64,000 bases of DNA, from the NCBI GenBank assembly GCA_947095535.1, contig OX352774.1, positions 45,710,496-45,774,495 on the forward strand, in the 5' to 3' direction. The position numbers and the translations under genes were made by a program. This DNA is from Poecilobothrus nobilitatus (Eukaryota; Arthropoda; Insecta; Diptera; Dolichopodidae). Below are positions 1 to 14,020 of this stretch, one piece after another (position 1 is the first letter of the stretch; each line of letters opens with the position of its first letter). The notes beneath the pieces are model-generated. The model was not told the origin of the DNA, did not search any database, and worked only from the letters and a program-made list of their open reading frames with translations.

Positions 1-1165
1 TTGTATTTTTTTCAAAATAACTGAGTCGGCCATTAAATAACAGTGAAACCATGTTAGATATGTGTAGGATATAGATTTTTAACTGAAAAGATTGATCCGA
101 TATTATATTGAAAAATCCTTGAAAAAATTTTGTAGAAAATATTCATACCATTCTATCGGTTTTTTAGACTAGTAAATAAAATATAATTAAAACATTTTAT
201 TATTTTATTTTAATAATGAAAAACACAGTACAATATGTAATACCCACTACAATTTTATTGATGCAATTGCAATTTGAAATTACAAATTTAACACTTAGAG
301 TTGGAATATTACTATGAAAATGATTTTGCAGTGCAATTTAGGTATAAAAAATGAAAAAACAAAAACTAATTTTTTTTTTTTATAAATAATTAAAGTAAAA
401 GCAAAACAAAAAATAATATTCTAAAATTTTTTTTGTTCTAATATACATAATATAGAAAAAAAATGTTCAACCATTTTTTTTTTTTTGGAGTACAACGTAA
501 ACTTTAATTTAGGTAATTATGTACTTTTTTTTTGTTGTTTTTTTGTTTTTGTTTTGCAGTCATTAGAATGAAAAATTCTTTTTTATAAACTATAGATGTG
601 TTTTTTTATTGTTTTTGTTTTAATGGTACTAATTACAAGTATGTACAACAATTTAGTTTTTTAGGATAGTATAGTAATAAGGTACAGAATTACAAGCCAC
701 AAAAACCAATGGTTTATTAAAATTTGTTTTTTTTTTTTGTTTTTGGTTTTTAAGTAGTTCTGTTTATGATTTTCATTAGAAAATGTTAAATAATATTTTT
801 AATTGTTTTAAGATTATAATAATTATGATTTCTAAATAATGATAATTAAAAGTTTTCAAGTGTTTTTTTTTTTTTTGTATTTATGTTTTTATTAAAATAA
901 AATGGTACTTAACAATCGTTCTTTTTGTTTTTTGTAGATTTTATAATTTCAATTTGGAAATTTGAATAAAATTATATGTGTTGTATATTGTATTATAATA
1001 AAATATAGCCTATGAATTGTTTGTTAATTTAATTAGTTTAATTTAGAATTTCATACCATAATTAAAATTAATTATTTTGTATTAAAACTAGTTGTGAAAT
1101 TCAGTTGTTTAAAGAACCGAACCATTCAAATATTTAACTAAATGGAATTGGTTGAAACTAACTAG
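1..1165. other. AT-rich non-coding, no gene seen
   Basis: Low-complexity A+T-rich DNA with many poly(T) runs of 8-13 bases (for example around 370, 475, 720 and 865). I see no splice-site-bounded open frame, RNA gene or recognisable repeat before the retrotransposon remnant that follows. Confidence 0.6.
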
Positions 1166-1167
1166 AA

Positions 1168-1850
1168 TTGGAAAAGCCCTTGGATGAAATAGACATCGCA
1201 GTCTTCACTGATGGTTCAAAGATGGAGGGTGATGGTGTTGGCGCTGGTGTCTATTCAGAATCATTAAAAATAGAACATGCTCTCAGATAAAGAGAGTGTA
1301 TTTCAAGCTGAAATGCTCGGAATCTGGAAAGCATATTAAATACGTTGGAACAATATTTATCTGGGAGGACGCACTACAATAGTTACGGACAGCCAAGTAG
1401 AAATTGCGGCTTTTAACTCTGCAATAATAACATTTAATCTCGTCAGAAAATGCTTTGACGAGCTTAAGAATGTAAGCAATCAATATAATGTTACATTACT
1501 GTGGGTTCCGGGATAAACAGCGTTAAAAGAGATATCTTCCTCCACTTTTTGTTGTACGGTCAGGAAAGTCTGGCCATCGTATAATAAAAGAAAAAAAGAA
1601 CCGATAATCTATTTATCCCGCCGGAATATAGCCAGAACAATAGGTGTGTTTACGGGACACTGGCCAATTGGTGAACATGCGGCCAGACTAGGTATCCCAT
1701 TCAATTCATCATGTGGTGAACAGAATAAGAAATAAACCATCATACATTTCACCTTTAAGTGCTCAGCGCTGATAGCCTTATTATAAGCCTTGTGGTCACG
1801 GAAGTGGTAGCAAAACGGTGCTAACGCGCTAATTAGCGTCACTACCATGA
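1168..1850 (+). pseudogene. Degenerate non-LTR retrotransposon remnant (RNase H domain and downstream tail)
   Basis: This is a broken piece of a LINE-type open reading frame covering the RNase H domain. Visible motifs in order are AVFTDGSKMEGDGVGAGVY near 1198 (first catalytic Asp), then after a frameshift near 1283 FQAEMLGIWKA (catalytic Glu), then after further stops TIVTDSQVEIAAF near 1376 (second Asp), then NVTLLWVPG near 1490. The final His/Asp stretch (GHxGxxGNExAD) is missing; the text jumps to a tail that reads LSRRNIARTIGVFTGHWPIGEHAARLG near 1612-1690, typical of what follows RNase H in elements of the Jockey/I/R1 type. Frameshifts, in-frame stops and the deletion mean it cannot act. 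A second remnant of the same kind lies at 45.7-46.3 kb on the other strand. The exact clade is not settled. Confidence 0.85.
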
Positions 1851-2038
1851 GTGTCGATGATCAGCCACCTATACCAACCAACCAAGAATTGGTTTCCTGT
1901 AGTCATAGTGCATTCCCCCCATTACAAAAGAAAAACAATTCTGTATATTTGTAATTATAGGTTTTTTTCCGATTCAACTTTTTTAACCTTTTTCCATTTT
2001 ACGGTTGATTCCAAATACAACTGCACATGGTAACGCCG

Positions 2039-2100
2039 TAAAGATATCGTAGAGTGACGGCGTCATATTTTAATTTACTCTACGCCGGCATGATGTCATT
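2039..2100. repeat. Imperfect inverted repeat, GC-richer than surroundings
   Basis: The stretch contains CGTAGAGT and, 21 bases on, its complement ACTCTACG, with flanking pieces (ACGGCGTCAT and ACGCCGGCATGATG) that pair imperfectly. It may be the end of an old foldback or MITE element. No second copy was noticed in the window. Confidence 0.4.
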
Positions 2101-2109
2101 GAAATTTAG

Positions 2110-4800
2110 TGTGAACTTATTCAAAAGAAATACATAGGTAAAATTGAATCACGTCGTCGTATAACGAAAATTATAATTATTTTTATTTTAATAATATTAC
2201 AATATAAATAATATTACAAAACTACTATAAAGTTAAAATTAGTAAAAAAGTAAACTCTTGAAAACTGCTATAACTTTTTAAAAAAAGTATATGTACATAT
2301 TCATTTTATTTCTCTAAAGTTTCATTATATTGTTTTGCATTACAAAATACCTATTATTAAGTAAAAAAGTAATAACTTCAAATTTTTTTTCTCCTTACAG
2401 GTAAGAAAAATTTTAAAATTGATAGGTAAATATAATAAAAGTATAACAAAAATATAATCAAATATAACCAATAAAAACTACTTTAATTCTTTGATTGGCA
2501 CTTCAAAGAAATAAAATCATTATAGTTACCTTCAAATACATAACTCAGTTCTACCAAATTATGTTTTTTTTAATATGTAAATATCAAACGACAGTCATTC
2601 TTAAATTTTATAAATTCATAGGCATTTTAAATCACAAACTCCTAGTTCCTTTGTACTAAAAGTAGTTCTGACTATAAAGTATGTGATAAAGATGGGAAAA
2701 TTGCGGATAAAGGGGAATGAAAACGTATAAGTACTCGATGAATCTCTGTAAATTCATTTTTAATTTGGACAGTTTGTTAACTTTTAGTAATACATTGGAT
2801 GGTAATAAGTTTCGCATTTTTACAGTTCTAACAATAACCGAATTACTATAACCAATGGAGTACCAGTTAGGTAGTTCCGAGTAGCATATGAATGAGCAAA
2901 TTGCAATCTTTTAGTGGTATGTTGGAATTTTTTTGCGGGATGGCATCAATAATTTTATTTTATATGAGTAAGTGTTATTACTTACATGATATCTATAAAA
3001 AAGAGAATGGGCTTCAATATTATGGTTGAAGAGAAGTGAGAGTATAAGTTTCAAAGCAATTTACGCTTCGTCGCATCGAATATTTACCCTGTTTTATAAA
3101 TACCTTATAGCAGTGGGTTATTGTTCTGACGAGATTAAATGTTTAATACCTCCAAAGAACCACGGAGAATTTCTACTGCCCATCCTTAAACAATCCAAAC
3201 TCTCAGATTACATTTGTGGAATGCAAATTCACTTGTTGTACGAACATCGTGAATGTCGAACTTTATTCGCCTGTCAATATGTAATAAATTTTCATTCCCT
3301 AACTTAACTTCCTTTGACCAGGCAGTACACAAGTACTAATGATCATATAACCTAATTACTGTTTGGTTTAATGGGTTAAAGTCGAACACAAATTATATAG
3401 ATACACTATTATAAGGAAAAACTCTATATGTGTATATGAAATATTGATATTAACTGAATGGAATAGAATAGCTATACAAATTTAAATATACATCTTATTA
3501 TCGACTTAATGAACTTTAAATTTAGTTTTCCGGAAAATATTTAAAAAAAAACAATCCCATAGTAAATAGAAATATTCAGTTATAACGAGAACAAAACTAT
3601 ATTGTAGTTATTTTATAAAAATAATTAAATATCTACTTTTTATGTTTTTCCAATAAATAAATTTTCCAATATTTGAAAAACTTCTTCTGCACAATCTCCT
3701 GCTATTTAAAAGATTCCACAATTTAATTATCAATTAACTTTAAATAACATTTTCAATTCTATACAATATCAAATGCATCAATAAATTATACTGAAAATAC
3801 AGCATTTTCATTCTTTGATATATTTTCCAGATATATTTAAAGTCTAGTTATCTTATTTTAAATTGGTTGAACAATGCAATTGATGTTTTAATTATTATAT
3901 TTGATAAAAAAAGAATAAGACATTGATTAATATTTTCTTCTTCAGAACAAAAGACGAAGACTTCAGAACAAAATTTTTATTTCTTTTTTTTATTAAATAT
4001 TTTTTTTAGTGTCGGTCTTAAGTCATTTGTGTTAATAAAAACACCCATCAGGAATTCAATATCATATAATGCATAGAAAATTTAAAAATTTTTCAAAGTT
4101 TTAGTGGAAATTTTCTTTTCAGAACATTCTTTTTCATTTAGAACATTCAAATGAATGAATTTCAGTCAAAAAAATTCTAAAGAAAATTGGAATTTTTTTA
4201 ATCTTTTGTTCACTTAAATTTCAAACATATGTTTGCATATATCTAAACGCAACGGTTGGTATATGAAATTTTTTTTGAAATGAAATCAATTAAAAACTCT
4301 TTAAATATTGGATAGAAAAACCAACATTAATTTTTAATAAATATAAAATTGAAATTTAATTAAAAATTATTTTAAGAAAAATTTTTCGAAATTTTTTTAA
4401 TTTTAAACTGTCAAACTATTTATATTATTCTTTCATCATGAATTTTATATTCTAATATTAATATTATTTTGGCTTATATATTTATAGTATATAAAAAATG
4501 CAGTTATAGGTACTGGAAATTTTGAATGATATTAATGCAAAATACAAAATACAAAAATTTAAAATACTTTTCTAAAAATAAAACAAAAATTGCCAGAAAT
4601 AAAGTTAAAATTCTTTTTTATTTTTGACAATGAAATTGTTAAGTAAAAAAATTTATACCATTTTTACCACCGCATACATTAATGTATAAGGTATATGTAT
4701 TGCTTTCACACCAAAATTTTGTACACAAATGATTTTTGCAAATATTAATTAATCCCGGATGTAGGAACCTTTGAAAAAATATTTACGTGATATCAGCCTA
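2110..4800. other. Non-coding, with one anonymous higher-complexity block
   Basis: Most is AT-rich filler. From about 2680 to 3310 the composition is more complex and includes a 93-codon open frame at 3026-3307 on the + strand. That frame has no motif I recognise, no splice context and no similarity to other repeats here. I treat it as an unidentified old repeat or chance frame rather than a gene. From 3310 to 4800 I see nothing distinct. Confidence 0.5.
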
Positions 4801-4823
4801 TGTGTGTGTGTGTGTGTGTGTGT
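4801..4823. repeat. (TG)n microsatellite
   Basis: About eleven TG dinucleotides in a row, followed by an interrupted TG-rich tail to about 4840. On the minus strand this gives the Thr-His repeat at the end of a spurious 114-codon frame, which is why that frame is not listed as a gene. Confidence 0.9.
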
Positions 4824-4844
4824 ATGTTTGTGGGCGTGTGTACA

Positions 4845-6980
4845 GCCTAAACGACTGAGGAGAATTTTTTGAAATTTCATATTTAATATTTTGACATAAA
4901 TATCTCGGATTGATAAGCTTTTGGAGCAAATCAGACAACCGCAAGTGGTAGTTTACTTGTATAATTTTTAGATTTACGAATATTTCGTAACTGGAAAATA
5001 TTATGAGAAAAATATTTTTAAAAAAAAAGTTGTTAAACAAGTAAAAAGCAAAAACTTTGTTATAGAACATTTTTTTGATCCGACTAACTTTAAGTTTTAC
5101 TTTATTAAATAACAATTTTTTTCTAATTCTATTAAGAAACATTTTTCAGAGCCCTGCAATAAAAAGACAAACATATTTCAATGACGCTGATTACACGTTC
5201 AGTTTTTGCTGCAGTACTAAAAAAAGTAGAAAATGATTATACCGATAAGAATAACCAACTAAACACTAAAAAACGGCAGACACTAAAAATGTTACATATT
5301 TATTACATTTACATGCATATTTTGATTATGAAAATTAATGTAGTGCGACTATACTGTACTGTATACTGCAAGTGGAATGGAAATAACTAAATAAAAGTTA
5401 ATTTTTATTCTTTTCATTTCCTATTTTACAACAATAAATATATGGGTTTAATGGTTCTTAAAACTGATTGAAGAAGTGAATGTGGAATTATCATCAATGT
5501 CATTTTGTTGTTGAATAATTGAAATTTGAATATTAACTAAGGTTGTTTGAGAAAAATTTTATTTTATAAGTATAATAATATTACAACACGCAATATTATG
5601 CATTCATAAAATACGCAATATTACAAGCATTATATTAAGCATTTTTTTTATTTTTTTATCTTTTTTACATCTCGAAAAATGTATATAGCAATGCTAATAT
5701 TCTCTTGTTGATGACGCAAAATTTAAACTGTAAAATTTTTTTTCAGACTTTTACGCACCGGATTAGTGCATATTTACAAAAACCTCCGGTAAAAATGTTA
5801 TTAAATAATTAGAAGTTATTTTGCATTTGATATAATTATTATGTAAAAAATCTATGAAATTTCGTATAATGCTTTTCGTGTAATAGCGTTCGGTTCTGTG
5901 ATGGAGACGTCTGATTTTTTTTTTGTTTGGTTGCGTTATATTGTACATGATGTCATGATATATGGATATTTATTATCCACATGAAATTTAAAAAACAAAA
6001 GAGACGTATGATGTGCATTAAGGGGAATAAAGGAGTTGGATAAAGAAAATTTTCGATGCATTTTATTTTAACAAATACACGGAAAAATTTCAAGTCTAGT
6101 ACATTCAAGTTATATTTAAGAAACATTCATTACAATCAAATTTTGTGAAAAGTTTTTTTTTTTTTATTTCTTTTGTGCTACATTTTTCTTTTATGCATTG
6201 TTTCCTCAATGCATTCTACGAAAATGTATCTTTTTCGTTTAAATACATATACAAAAATTAATAGTATGAAATAAATATTATCTTTAGTTTCAAAAGAAAA
6301 AAAAATTATGTATTAAGAAAAATAAAACAAGTCAAATTGTTCAATTAAATCTCAGGTGTTTTATAAGTTACATTTAAACAATTGTATAACTATCACTAAA
6401 GCTAAGAAACAAAAACAACTAAAGCTTAAACATATATTTATACTTGTGAATTTTTTATAGAGAAGAAAAAAATCATTTTTCAACTCATAGATGGGTATAG
6501 CTTTAAAGGAAATTAGAAAATGGTCATGAAGGATTACTACTATCACTAAACCGTATTTCATTTGACGGTTTTTTTTTGACAATATAAAAAACAACAGGTA
6601 AATGAAATACAGGCATATGAGATAATTCCGATCATGAAAATTGCAACAATAATACATTAATATCATTGTGTCCAACAGTATATGGTTAATACTATTAAAA
6701 TGTTCATTGTATATAAAAGTTGTTTTTTTTTTTGAAATTTTTAAATTTAAATAGATACAGTCCAGATAATACTGTAGCCAGAAAATTGGTAATTCCCAAA
6801 TGGTTACACAATAATATGATGACTGCAGAGTAAGTTTTTTTGTGATATGATTATCATTCATACAATTACCAAATATTTATCTAAAAAAATTACTAATAAA
6901 AATTTTGAAATATTTTACAGTATACATTTTGTTTCCTTTCAAAAAAAAGCCTAAAATGTTGAAATAGAATCCAAATCCAA
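4845..6980. other. AT-rich non-coding, no gene seen
   Basis: Nothing here is supported as a gene. The open frames at 5181-5390 (+), 5763-5948 (-) and 6361-6861 (-) are rich in Ile, Leu, Phe, Asn, Lys and Tyr, as random AT-rich DNA gives. They lack recognisable domains and consistent exon boundaries. Confidence 0.55.
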
Positions 6981-6984
6981 ACAA

Positions 6985-7550
6985 TTCTGCCCGAAAATAA
7001 CGTACATAATATACTCACCAACCGGCAGATAAGCTACCAGACCATAACGTACAAACCTTTAAATTCAGTATTAAGAAAAACTTCCTTGAACTGTTCATAG
7101 AACAGTGGCTTGCATATATAACTTGCAATACCACAAAATACCCGATGTGCCCCGATTTGAGTTTAACTGGATCCAAATGTCGTATACTCTCTCTTTTTCT
7201 AGTGGTGAAATAATACGATTGGTAGGTGTCTCTTATCGGTAGACTTGTAGATCTTAATTGTTTTTGCACAGGAATTACCGCTATATACATAGTGGGTAGC
7301 ACTTTCTCTGTATGTGTTTTAGTTTGTCAAGTAATAGGTGGAAATATCTCGGTAGTTTCTTTTTCCAAGATGTAGGTGAATTTTCTGACATGGATCTGAC
7401 ATGCTTTTCTTTCAGAGTGATATGGCGGCATAATTAAAAGGAAACTTAAAACCTATTCCTGCAGAAAAGATTCTCCTAAATTTGAAGGTGCACCTCGAGC
7501 CTAGTGATTACTGACGCATTAGCTCAGTTTTCATCAATAAAAAAAAAAAA
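6985..7550 (+). repeat. Anonymous dispersed-repeat fragment ending in a shared 3' box and poly(A)
   Basis: This is a block of more complex sequence than its surroundings. It ends at 7513-7550 with ACGCATTAGCTCAGTTTTCA then TCAATAAAAAAAAAAAA. Nearly the same ending occurs at 27255-27290, where it reads ACGCGTCAGCTCAGTCTTCA then CCAATAAAAAAAAA. A common end followed by AATAAA and poly(A) is what the 3' end of a retroposed element looks like. The body at 6985-7500 does not obviously match the body at the other site, so the family and its length are unknown. Confidence 0.5.
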
Positions 7551-8996
7551 TTCTTAACTCTTAAAGTTTTAACTCTTAAAATAAAAAAAAAGTTGAAAAC
7601 GAAAAATGTCGAGTTATAGAAACTCACAATTAATTTGCAACATAAATTAAATCAGATTAAATCATCTAGAAAGTCATCATACATATAAAAATTTATTTAT
7701 ATTATAGAATAAAGTCCTTTTTTATTTGCAAAAAAAAAAACAACAAATGTTTGTTTTTCCCAAAACATTTAGTATTTAAAACTTTGTTTTTTTCTCTTCT
7801 TTAAAATATTTTTTTTAATACTTAATGATAAACAATGTGGTCATCAAATCAACATTAAAATAATTGTAAACAAAAAAAATATATAGAAATGTTTTAAAAT
7901 ATTTAACACTGTAACTCACAAAATCAACTTAATTCTTTAACCACATTAAAACAAAAAAAACCACCCAATCTTTTATATACCTTCATTACATTGTAAATTT
8001 ATCACCCTCTTTTAAAATGTTAATTCATTAATCACTTTGACACTAAAGAAACACTTTTATTAAATCACATCAAATTTACTTAAAGAAAAAAAAAAACACA
8101 AAATAACGCAAAAACATCAATATTGAAACGGATAAATAAAAAAAAAAAAAAAATCGCCTCTAAAATCTTATTTTAATTTTTCCCCATATAATTTTAATCC
8201 CTGCAGAATCGGTCTTAGTATGGATAGTGCTTTTTACATTTCAATTTTTTTTTTTTTTTTTTATGTAATTTTTCTTTTGTAATTTTTTTAAAGAACGATT
8301 CATTCACTCTATTCCTATTGTATATACAGTTAAATTAAGCAATACAATTCTAATTCGCACCACTATTCATGTGTATACCTATTTATATAATACAATATAT
8401 AATTTTTTTTACTGTTATTTATATCCATAATGTTTCTTACTTTACACTTTCTTTACATATTTATCCACAAAGTATGCAAGAAAAAAAAAAAAACACGATT
8501 CTGAAAAAAGAAAAAAAAAAGAAAATTTATGACGTTAAAATCTTGTTATACATTTACCATAATTAGTCATTTGTAATTTCCTTTATCGTCAGTTTCTTTT
8601 TTTTTTATGGCTTTTCTTTTTGTTGTTTTTTTTTTTTTTTTGTTTTTTTTAAGGATATTCACAAAACACCATTCACAGTATACAAACAATTCCCTGGTGT
8701 CTTAATAAAATCGTTACGTTCAGAAATAAAATATTAAATGTAATTTATGAATATTTAAATGTCAAAATTATTTCTAAAGCACAATAAATATGTATAAATG
8801 TATACATAGCAATATATATATATTTATGAATAAGCAAAAATGTATAGAATATTAAATCTAATTGTGCAAACGGTCTTTTCTGTAGTTTACTTTCTCTAGG
8901 TTTTTTTATTTTTTTTTTTAACGTTTATGAAAATAGAAAATATAACGGTGCTCATAAAACTTTGCACTTTCATTTACGCGTTTTAAGAAAATTAAC

Positions 8997-9031
<35 letters not shown>

Positions 9032-9980
9032 GTAATATAAATTTTGTATTTATATTTACACAACTATTAAATAAAAAATAAAAAAAACTTTTTTTTTTGT
9101 TTAGACTTTAAGATACAGTTAGAGAGGTACAATTATTTTATACAGGTAATGAATAAAAATTGAATTAAATAGAGGGTGATATTCATAATTGTATTAAAAT
9201 TTTTTTTTTTTTTTTAGTTTTAGAGGGTTGAATTTCAAATATAGAAATTTAATTCTTCTCTTATATATACTTTTAGAGAAGTTTTGGTAATCAGCTATAA
9301 ATCTACAAAATATTTAAATTTGTACTTTATACAATTATTTTAAAGTCGTTTTGTACCAAATATAAGGCAAAAGAAAAACAAACATTATTTTACTCCTCCA
9401 TTTCTGCAAATAAATACTACTCTAAACAAATAAATAAAAATCAAAGATTGGAAATGGTATAATAAAATTTTATGCCATAACATTTAAATGCAACAATATT
9501 TTAGACATAGTATAAATGTATTAATTGAAATAAATAAAAAAATTAATAAATAAATAAAATTAAATTTAATTTTAGATAATGTAAATTTAATAACAATTAA
9601 TTAACAATTAAATAATAAATTTGTAAATATATTTGAAATATTCTTTAAAACAAGATAATCCTTTCATGTATTATAAAAAATGTATTCTTGAATAGAGGAA
9701 TTCTATGAAAAAATAATATACCAAAATCATATCATATACAAAATGAAAATTTAGAATATTTTATAACATAAAAAGATATAAAGATAACAGATATAGGTAT
9801 ATATTATGTTAAAAACTAGTTTATTAATTATAATTTAAAATTAATAAAGTGTAACTTTCAACACTTTTACATTTTATGTTTAACTTTTTTAACTTCTTAT
9901 CTAAACAGCTTCTTATTCAATTTTTTAACAAGTTTGACAGCCATCTGATTTTGACATTTCAAAAACCTTTTTTTTTGTTT
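7551..9980. other. Homopolymer-rich non-coding DNA
   Basis: Dense poly(A) and poly(T) runs (8090, 8135, 8245, 8485, 8625, 9200) and an (AT)n tract at about 8999-9027. No gene, RNA or structured repeat was recognised. Confidence 0.6.
8999..9027. repeat. (AT)n microsatellite
   Basis: An uninterrupted run of about fourteen AT dinucleotides. Similar but shorter tracts occur at about 28511-28530, 42540-42553, 51498-51517 and 55757-55775. Confidence 0.9.
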
Positions 9981-12900
9981 TATATCTAATATATAAAACA
10001 GAAAGTGTGGTGTGCCTATTTGGCTGTTTCTTTGTTCGTTTATAATTTAGGAACCACTTACGAGAGTGATACAGTATTTTAAAAAAAGAATCACTTCTAC
10101 CTGTAAATATAGTTATAAATTGTGTTGTATTATTTTCTGTTAACCCACTTTGCTATGAGAACCAATTGACGGTTTTTTATTTTTAATATTCGATCGTAAA
10201 CCGTTATTTTTAATTTTCCGATTTTATCAATTCACTTCAAATCCTGCAGAAACATTGTACCATGTCATTGTCCTTACCATACTTAGATTCTGGATAATTA
10301 TTCCACCGCACCAAACTTCAATAATTTGATACCAGCGAATTGAGTCGAATTATACAGGACGCTTCTATTTAATAGTTGTTAAAAAAAACATCAAAATCGG
10401 AACTGATGAATGTCACAACGAATGTCTTGTCGTTGTCTTATCTAATTGTTTGTCCCGATTAACTTGAAACTTTGTAGAAATATTAACTCTTAGCAGTTGG
10501 CAAGACTTGACTGTTTTTTTATTGAATTATAATTGATTAACGTTCCGAGTTAAAAAAATTTATTACAAATGAATTCTATACATTCAATTTTACAGAACGA
10601 TTTTTAAAAAAAGGAACCCATTTATAAAAACGATTTTAAATTTCTTCTTTGTCTTTATTATTTTAAAATATATTTAAATACAATAAAGTCAAGTATTAGG
10701 TCGGGTAAAGTCATAAATATCTACTTTTACATTTATATTAGTTATCGATATTAGATATTTACTATCTTCATTGTAAAACAACTGTTTAAGACTGTTTTAA
10801 TTTTAATTCCAAAATAAACAGGATATTAATTTATTACTTAAAAAAAAATTTTTTTATGAAACTTTATTCATTTTTACCTAAATTGATATTTTATTGAATT
10901 TTTCCATATTTTTCTGATATAAAATAATTAATTGAGCGAAATTATCGTCTACATACAAAATTATCGTCTACATACTACATAAAAAAACAATAAATTTTCA
11001 TTTTTCTCCAGAAATTGTTATATGTATGTATATATTAAAGTAATTTCTCCTTCCACTTTGTGTTAAAAAACGTAACAAGGACGAAAAAAAAATAGTAAAT
11101 CAATTTAACTTAACTCAACATCCTCCTTTAAAAGCATATAATGAAATATATTATGCTTATCGTCTTTAACCTCTTAATTTTCTTTTTGAAATTTTTCAAA
11201 AATCTGAATGTACACATCTGTTTTTATTTAGAATCACAGATAAAACAACAATAATATTAAAATTCAACGGAATCCTTGGTATATTATATTATATTATATT
11301 ATTAATAGGCTCAAAAACGCTTATAGCCGCCTGTTATTCCATTATTTGGCAAACTACTTCTGTTACAGATTACCTTAAAAAGATTTTTTTTTATTTGTGT
11401 GGGTGGTGCAGACTGCAGAGTTTATTGAAAGTAGTATTATAAAAAATACTTGCTAAACAAAATTTTTAAAAGCACTTCAATTCTTAAATTTTAAAATTTG
11501 GTCAAATTTTTTGTTAAGCATAGTATAAGATTCGATATTTTCTTTAAAAAAAAAATCAAATTTAAAAAAAATTGTGAATTTTGATTTATTTACTCTTTAA
11601 AACAAATTAAGCCCGATTCGATTAGCTATACTTTCGAAACATTTATTTTTATTTTTAGAACGACTTCATTTGCTGTAACATTAAGTCTGGTGCAATATTT
11701 AATATTATCCCCCAGAATCCCATAAAATCCCATACTTAACATTTTCTTGTGAATTACAGAGTATATTATATGTTTAATAGTATGAAATTAATCAGCATAT
11801 TACGTTCTCCTACAGACAACACATATTGACTAAATAGATATCGTGACTTTTATACAAAGATTGTCTAAAGTACTACATTACAATACAGAATTACAGACAG
11901 GAAAAACAAAAACAGTAGAAGATTTTAGTATCATTATATAATGATGGTATTAGTATTATATTAACTAACAGGTGCTTTGGACAAATCCATTCATAAAGTA
12001 GAAATAGAATTTGATAATAAATTTAATAATGGTATAAAAACAAAAAAAACATAGTATAATATACAACATATAAAAAAGAAAATACGATAATGGTAAGATT
12101 ATATTATTATATTTTCACACTATAGACCATCAATAAAATATGGTTACTTTTCTGGAGTAATTTTTCAAATTTTTTTTAAATGTAAAAATTACTGTTTCAT
12201 CAAATCAATAAATTAAAGTTAAATTCGAAATATTTTTCAGTTTTTACAGCCTTAGACTTACTTAAACTAACATTCATTGAATTTGTTTTTGGTTTGAAAA
12301 GATTTCTGATAAAATTCTAAAACATTGAAACTCATAATAATCTTAAATATTATTTTTATCTCTATTCTCTGATTTGCGATTTTTATTCATTACAAACAGT
12401 TGATAGTTCTAGACCTTTGAATAGACTGCCAATATCTAATTCGGAAGATCGAGGAATCGAAGAAATGATGAAATATTTTAATTTGGTTTTCGACTTGATT
12501 CATTTACCATTAGCTTCAAATTAATTTCAAACAATAAATATTTTAGGCAAACTGTAAACATGTAACAATATAAATACAAAATATAAACAAATAATTTAAA
12601 CTTAAACCTTATAAATCATAGGTATCCAACCCTTCTAATATAGTATTAAACAAGCAAAGTAATCCAGAAATACCCAAATATAAAAGAAAGAGTTTTTATT
12701 ATATACTGTAACTCAAATACAAACAAATATAATTGCATTAATTACAATTTAAGCAATCCAACATGTGACAAAGCCTAGTATCCTGTCACTTGTAGTAATT
12801 AGACTATGAAATTTTTAAAATCTATTCTAATAATATGATTATATTCCCTTAATATTCCAAGTCCAACTTTCCCTTATATATTATCAATATTATCTCAATT

Positions 12901-13970
12901 TTACTAGCACATTTGGCCTCTATTTTCAACATTTAGCTGTGCAACAAACAGACGTATTACCGTAACTGTTGAACAATCAGCAGAGTAATAAAATGAGTAG
13001 TGTTCCTTAGCTATTCTAAAGAATTAAAAGCGTTAATTTTCTTTCAAAGGATTTAAATAAAATTAAATCTAGAGCAGTAATAAATTTTAATCCAAATATA
13101 AACAAATCAATTGTAATTAATTTATAATAATGATCATTTATAATATAATATATGTATATGTATATGTATATAATAACAATTACATATAATTAAAATAAAA
13201 TATGAAGTGCCCATGTAACTAATAAAATTGTAATACTCCTTAACTATAAATAAACAAAAAAAAAAAATTCTTTTAAAAAGTTTGTTTTATTTTTTTCTTT
13301 TGATCATTGTTTTCCCTTTAAAAGTTTTTTTTTTTTAAGACTGCCAATCATGTTTTTTCTTCTTTGATTATGCAATTTGTAACCTAATAATTTTTTTTTT
13401 CTTTTCCTTTTTGTTTTTCATCCATTTTACATATTTTATTCAATTTAAATTTCTTATTCTATATTTTCAATTTTTTGTTTTGTTTTTTTTTTCAATTTAA
13501 TGTCAAAAGTTGTTGATAAAATAAAAATAAAAATAAAAACAAATACAAATATAAAACTTAAAAAAAAAAAGTATATGCAACAAATAAAAACAACTAAAAT
13601 TGAACTAACAGTAGTTCATGTAAAACTAAACTTACTTAAGTTCAATACTAACAAAAACAACTCTGTATTCAAATCTCTTGTCATGTCTTGTTAAAATAAC
13701 TTAAAATAACTGTTTTGACTTATATCCTTATTATTTACATTTTTCTGTTCTATTTTTATTCCTTTTTTTTTTCCTATATTTTTATTTATATACATTCATA
13801 CATTCAAATATATAGATTTATACACGAACAATTTTTGAAAAATATCCAAGTAAAAGAAATAGTTAAGATGAAGTTTAAGAGAACACAAATAAATATGTAT
13901 TTTTTTTAATAGAGCTCTAATAAAAGTTTAAGGAATAAGTGTACAAATAAAATTGTATATGATTTTTATT
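9981..13970. other. Non-coding; an unidentified block at 9990-10530
   Basis: From about 9990 to 10530 the sequence is less AT-rich and has short partial inverted motifs (for example AACGAATGTCTTGTCGTTGTC near 10430), suggesting an old mobile-element fragment of unknown class. The remainder to 13970 is ordinary AT-rich DNA with poly(A)/poly(T) runs around 13255-13400. The short frames at 13500-13909 are Lys/Asn/Ile/Phe-rich and not credible genes. Confidence 0.5.
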
Positions 13971-14020
13971 GAAATAGGCCTACAAGGGACCTTGTCAATA
14001 AAAGTCATATACGGAACCAG

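Noticed and set aside
3026..3307. 93-codon + frame as a possible gene
   Set aside because: No start context, domain or splice signals. It sits in an anonymous complex block that could be an old repeat.
4798..5142. 114-codon minus frame ending in a Thr-His repeat
   Set aside because: The repeat comes from the (TG)n microsatellite, and the rest is Phe/Lys/Asn-rich low complexity.
6361..6861. 166-codon open frame on the minus strand, the longest in the window
   Set aside because: The composition is that of random AT-rich DNA (Ile, Leu, Phe, Asn, Tyr, Lys). There is no domain, no signal of splicing and no conserved motif.
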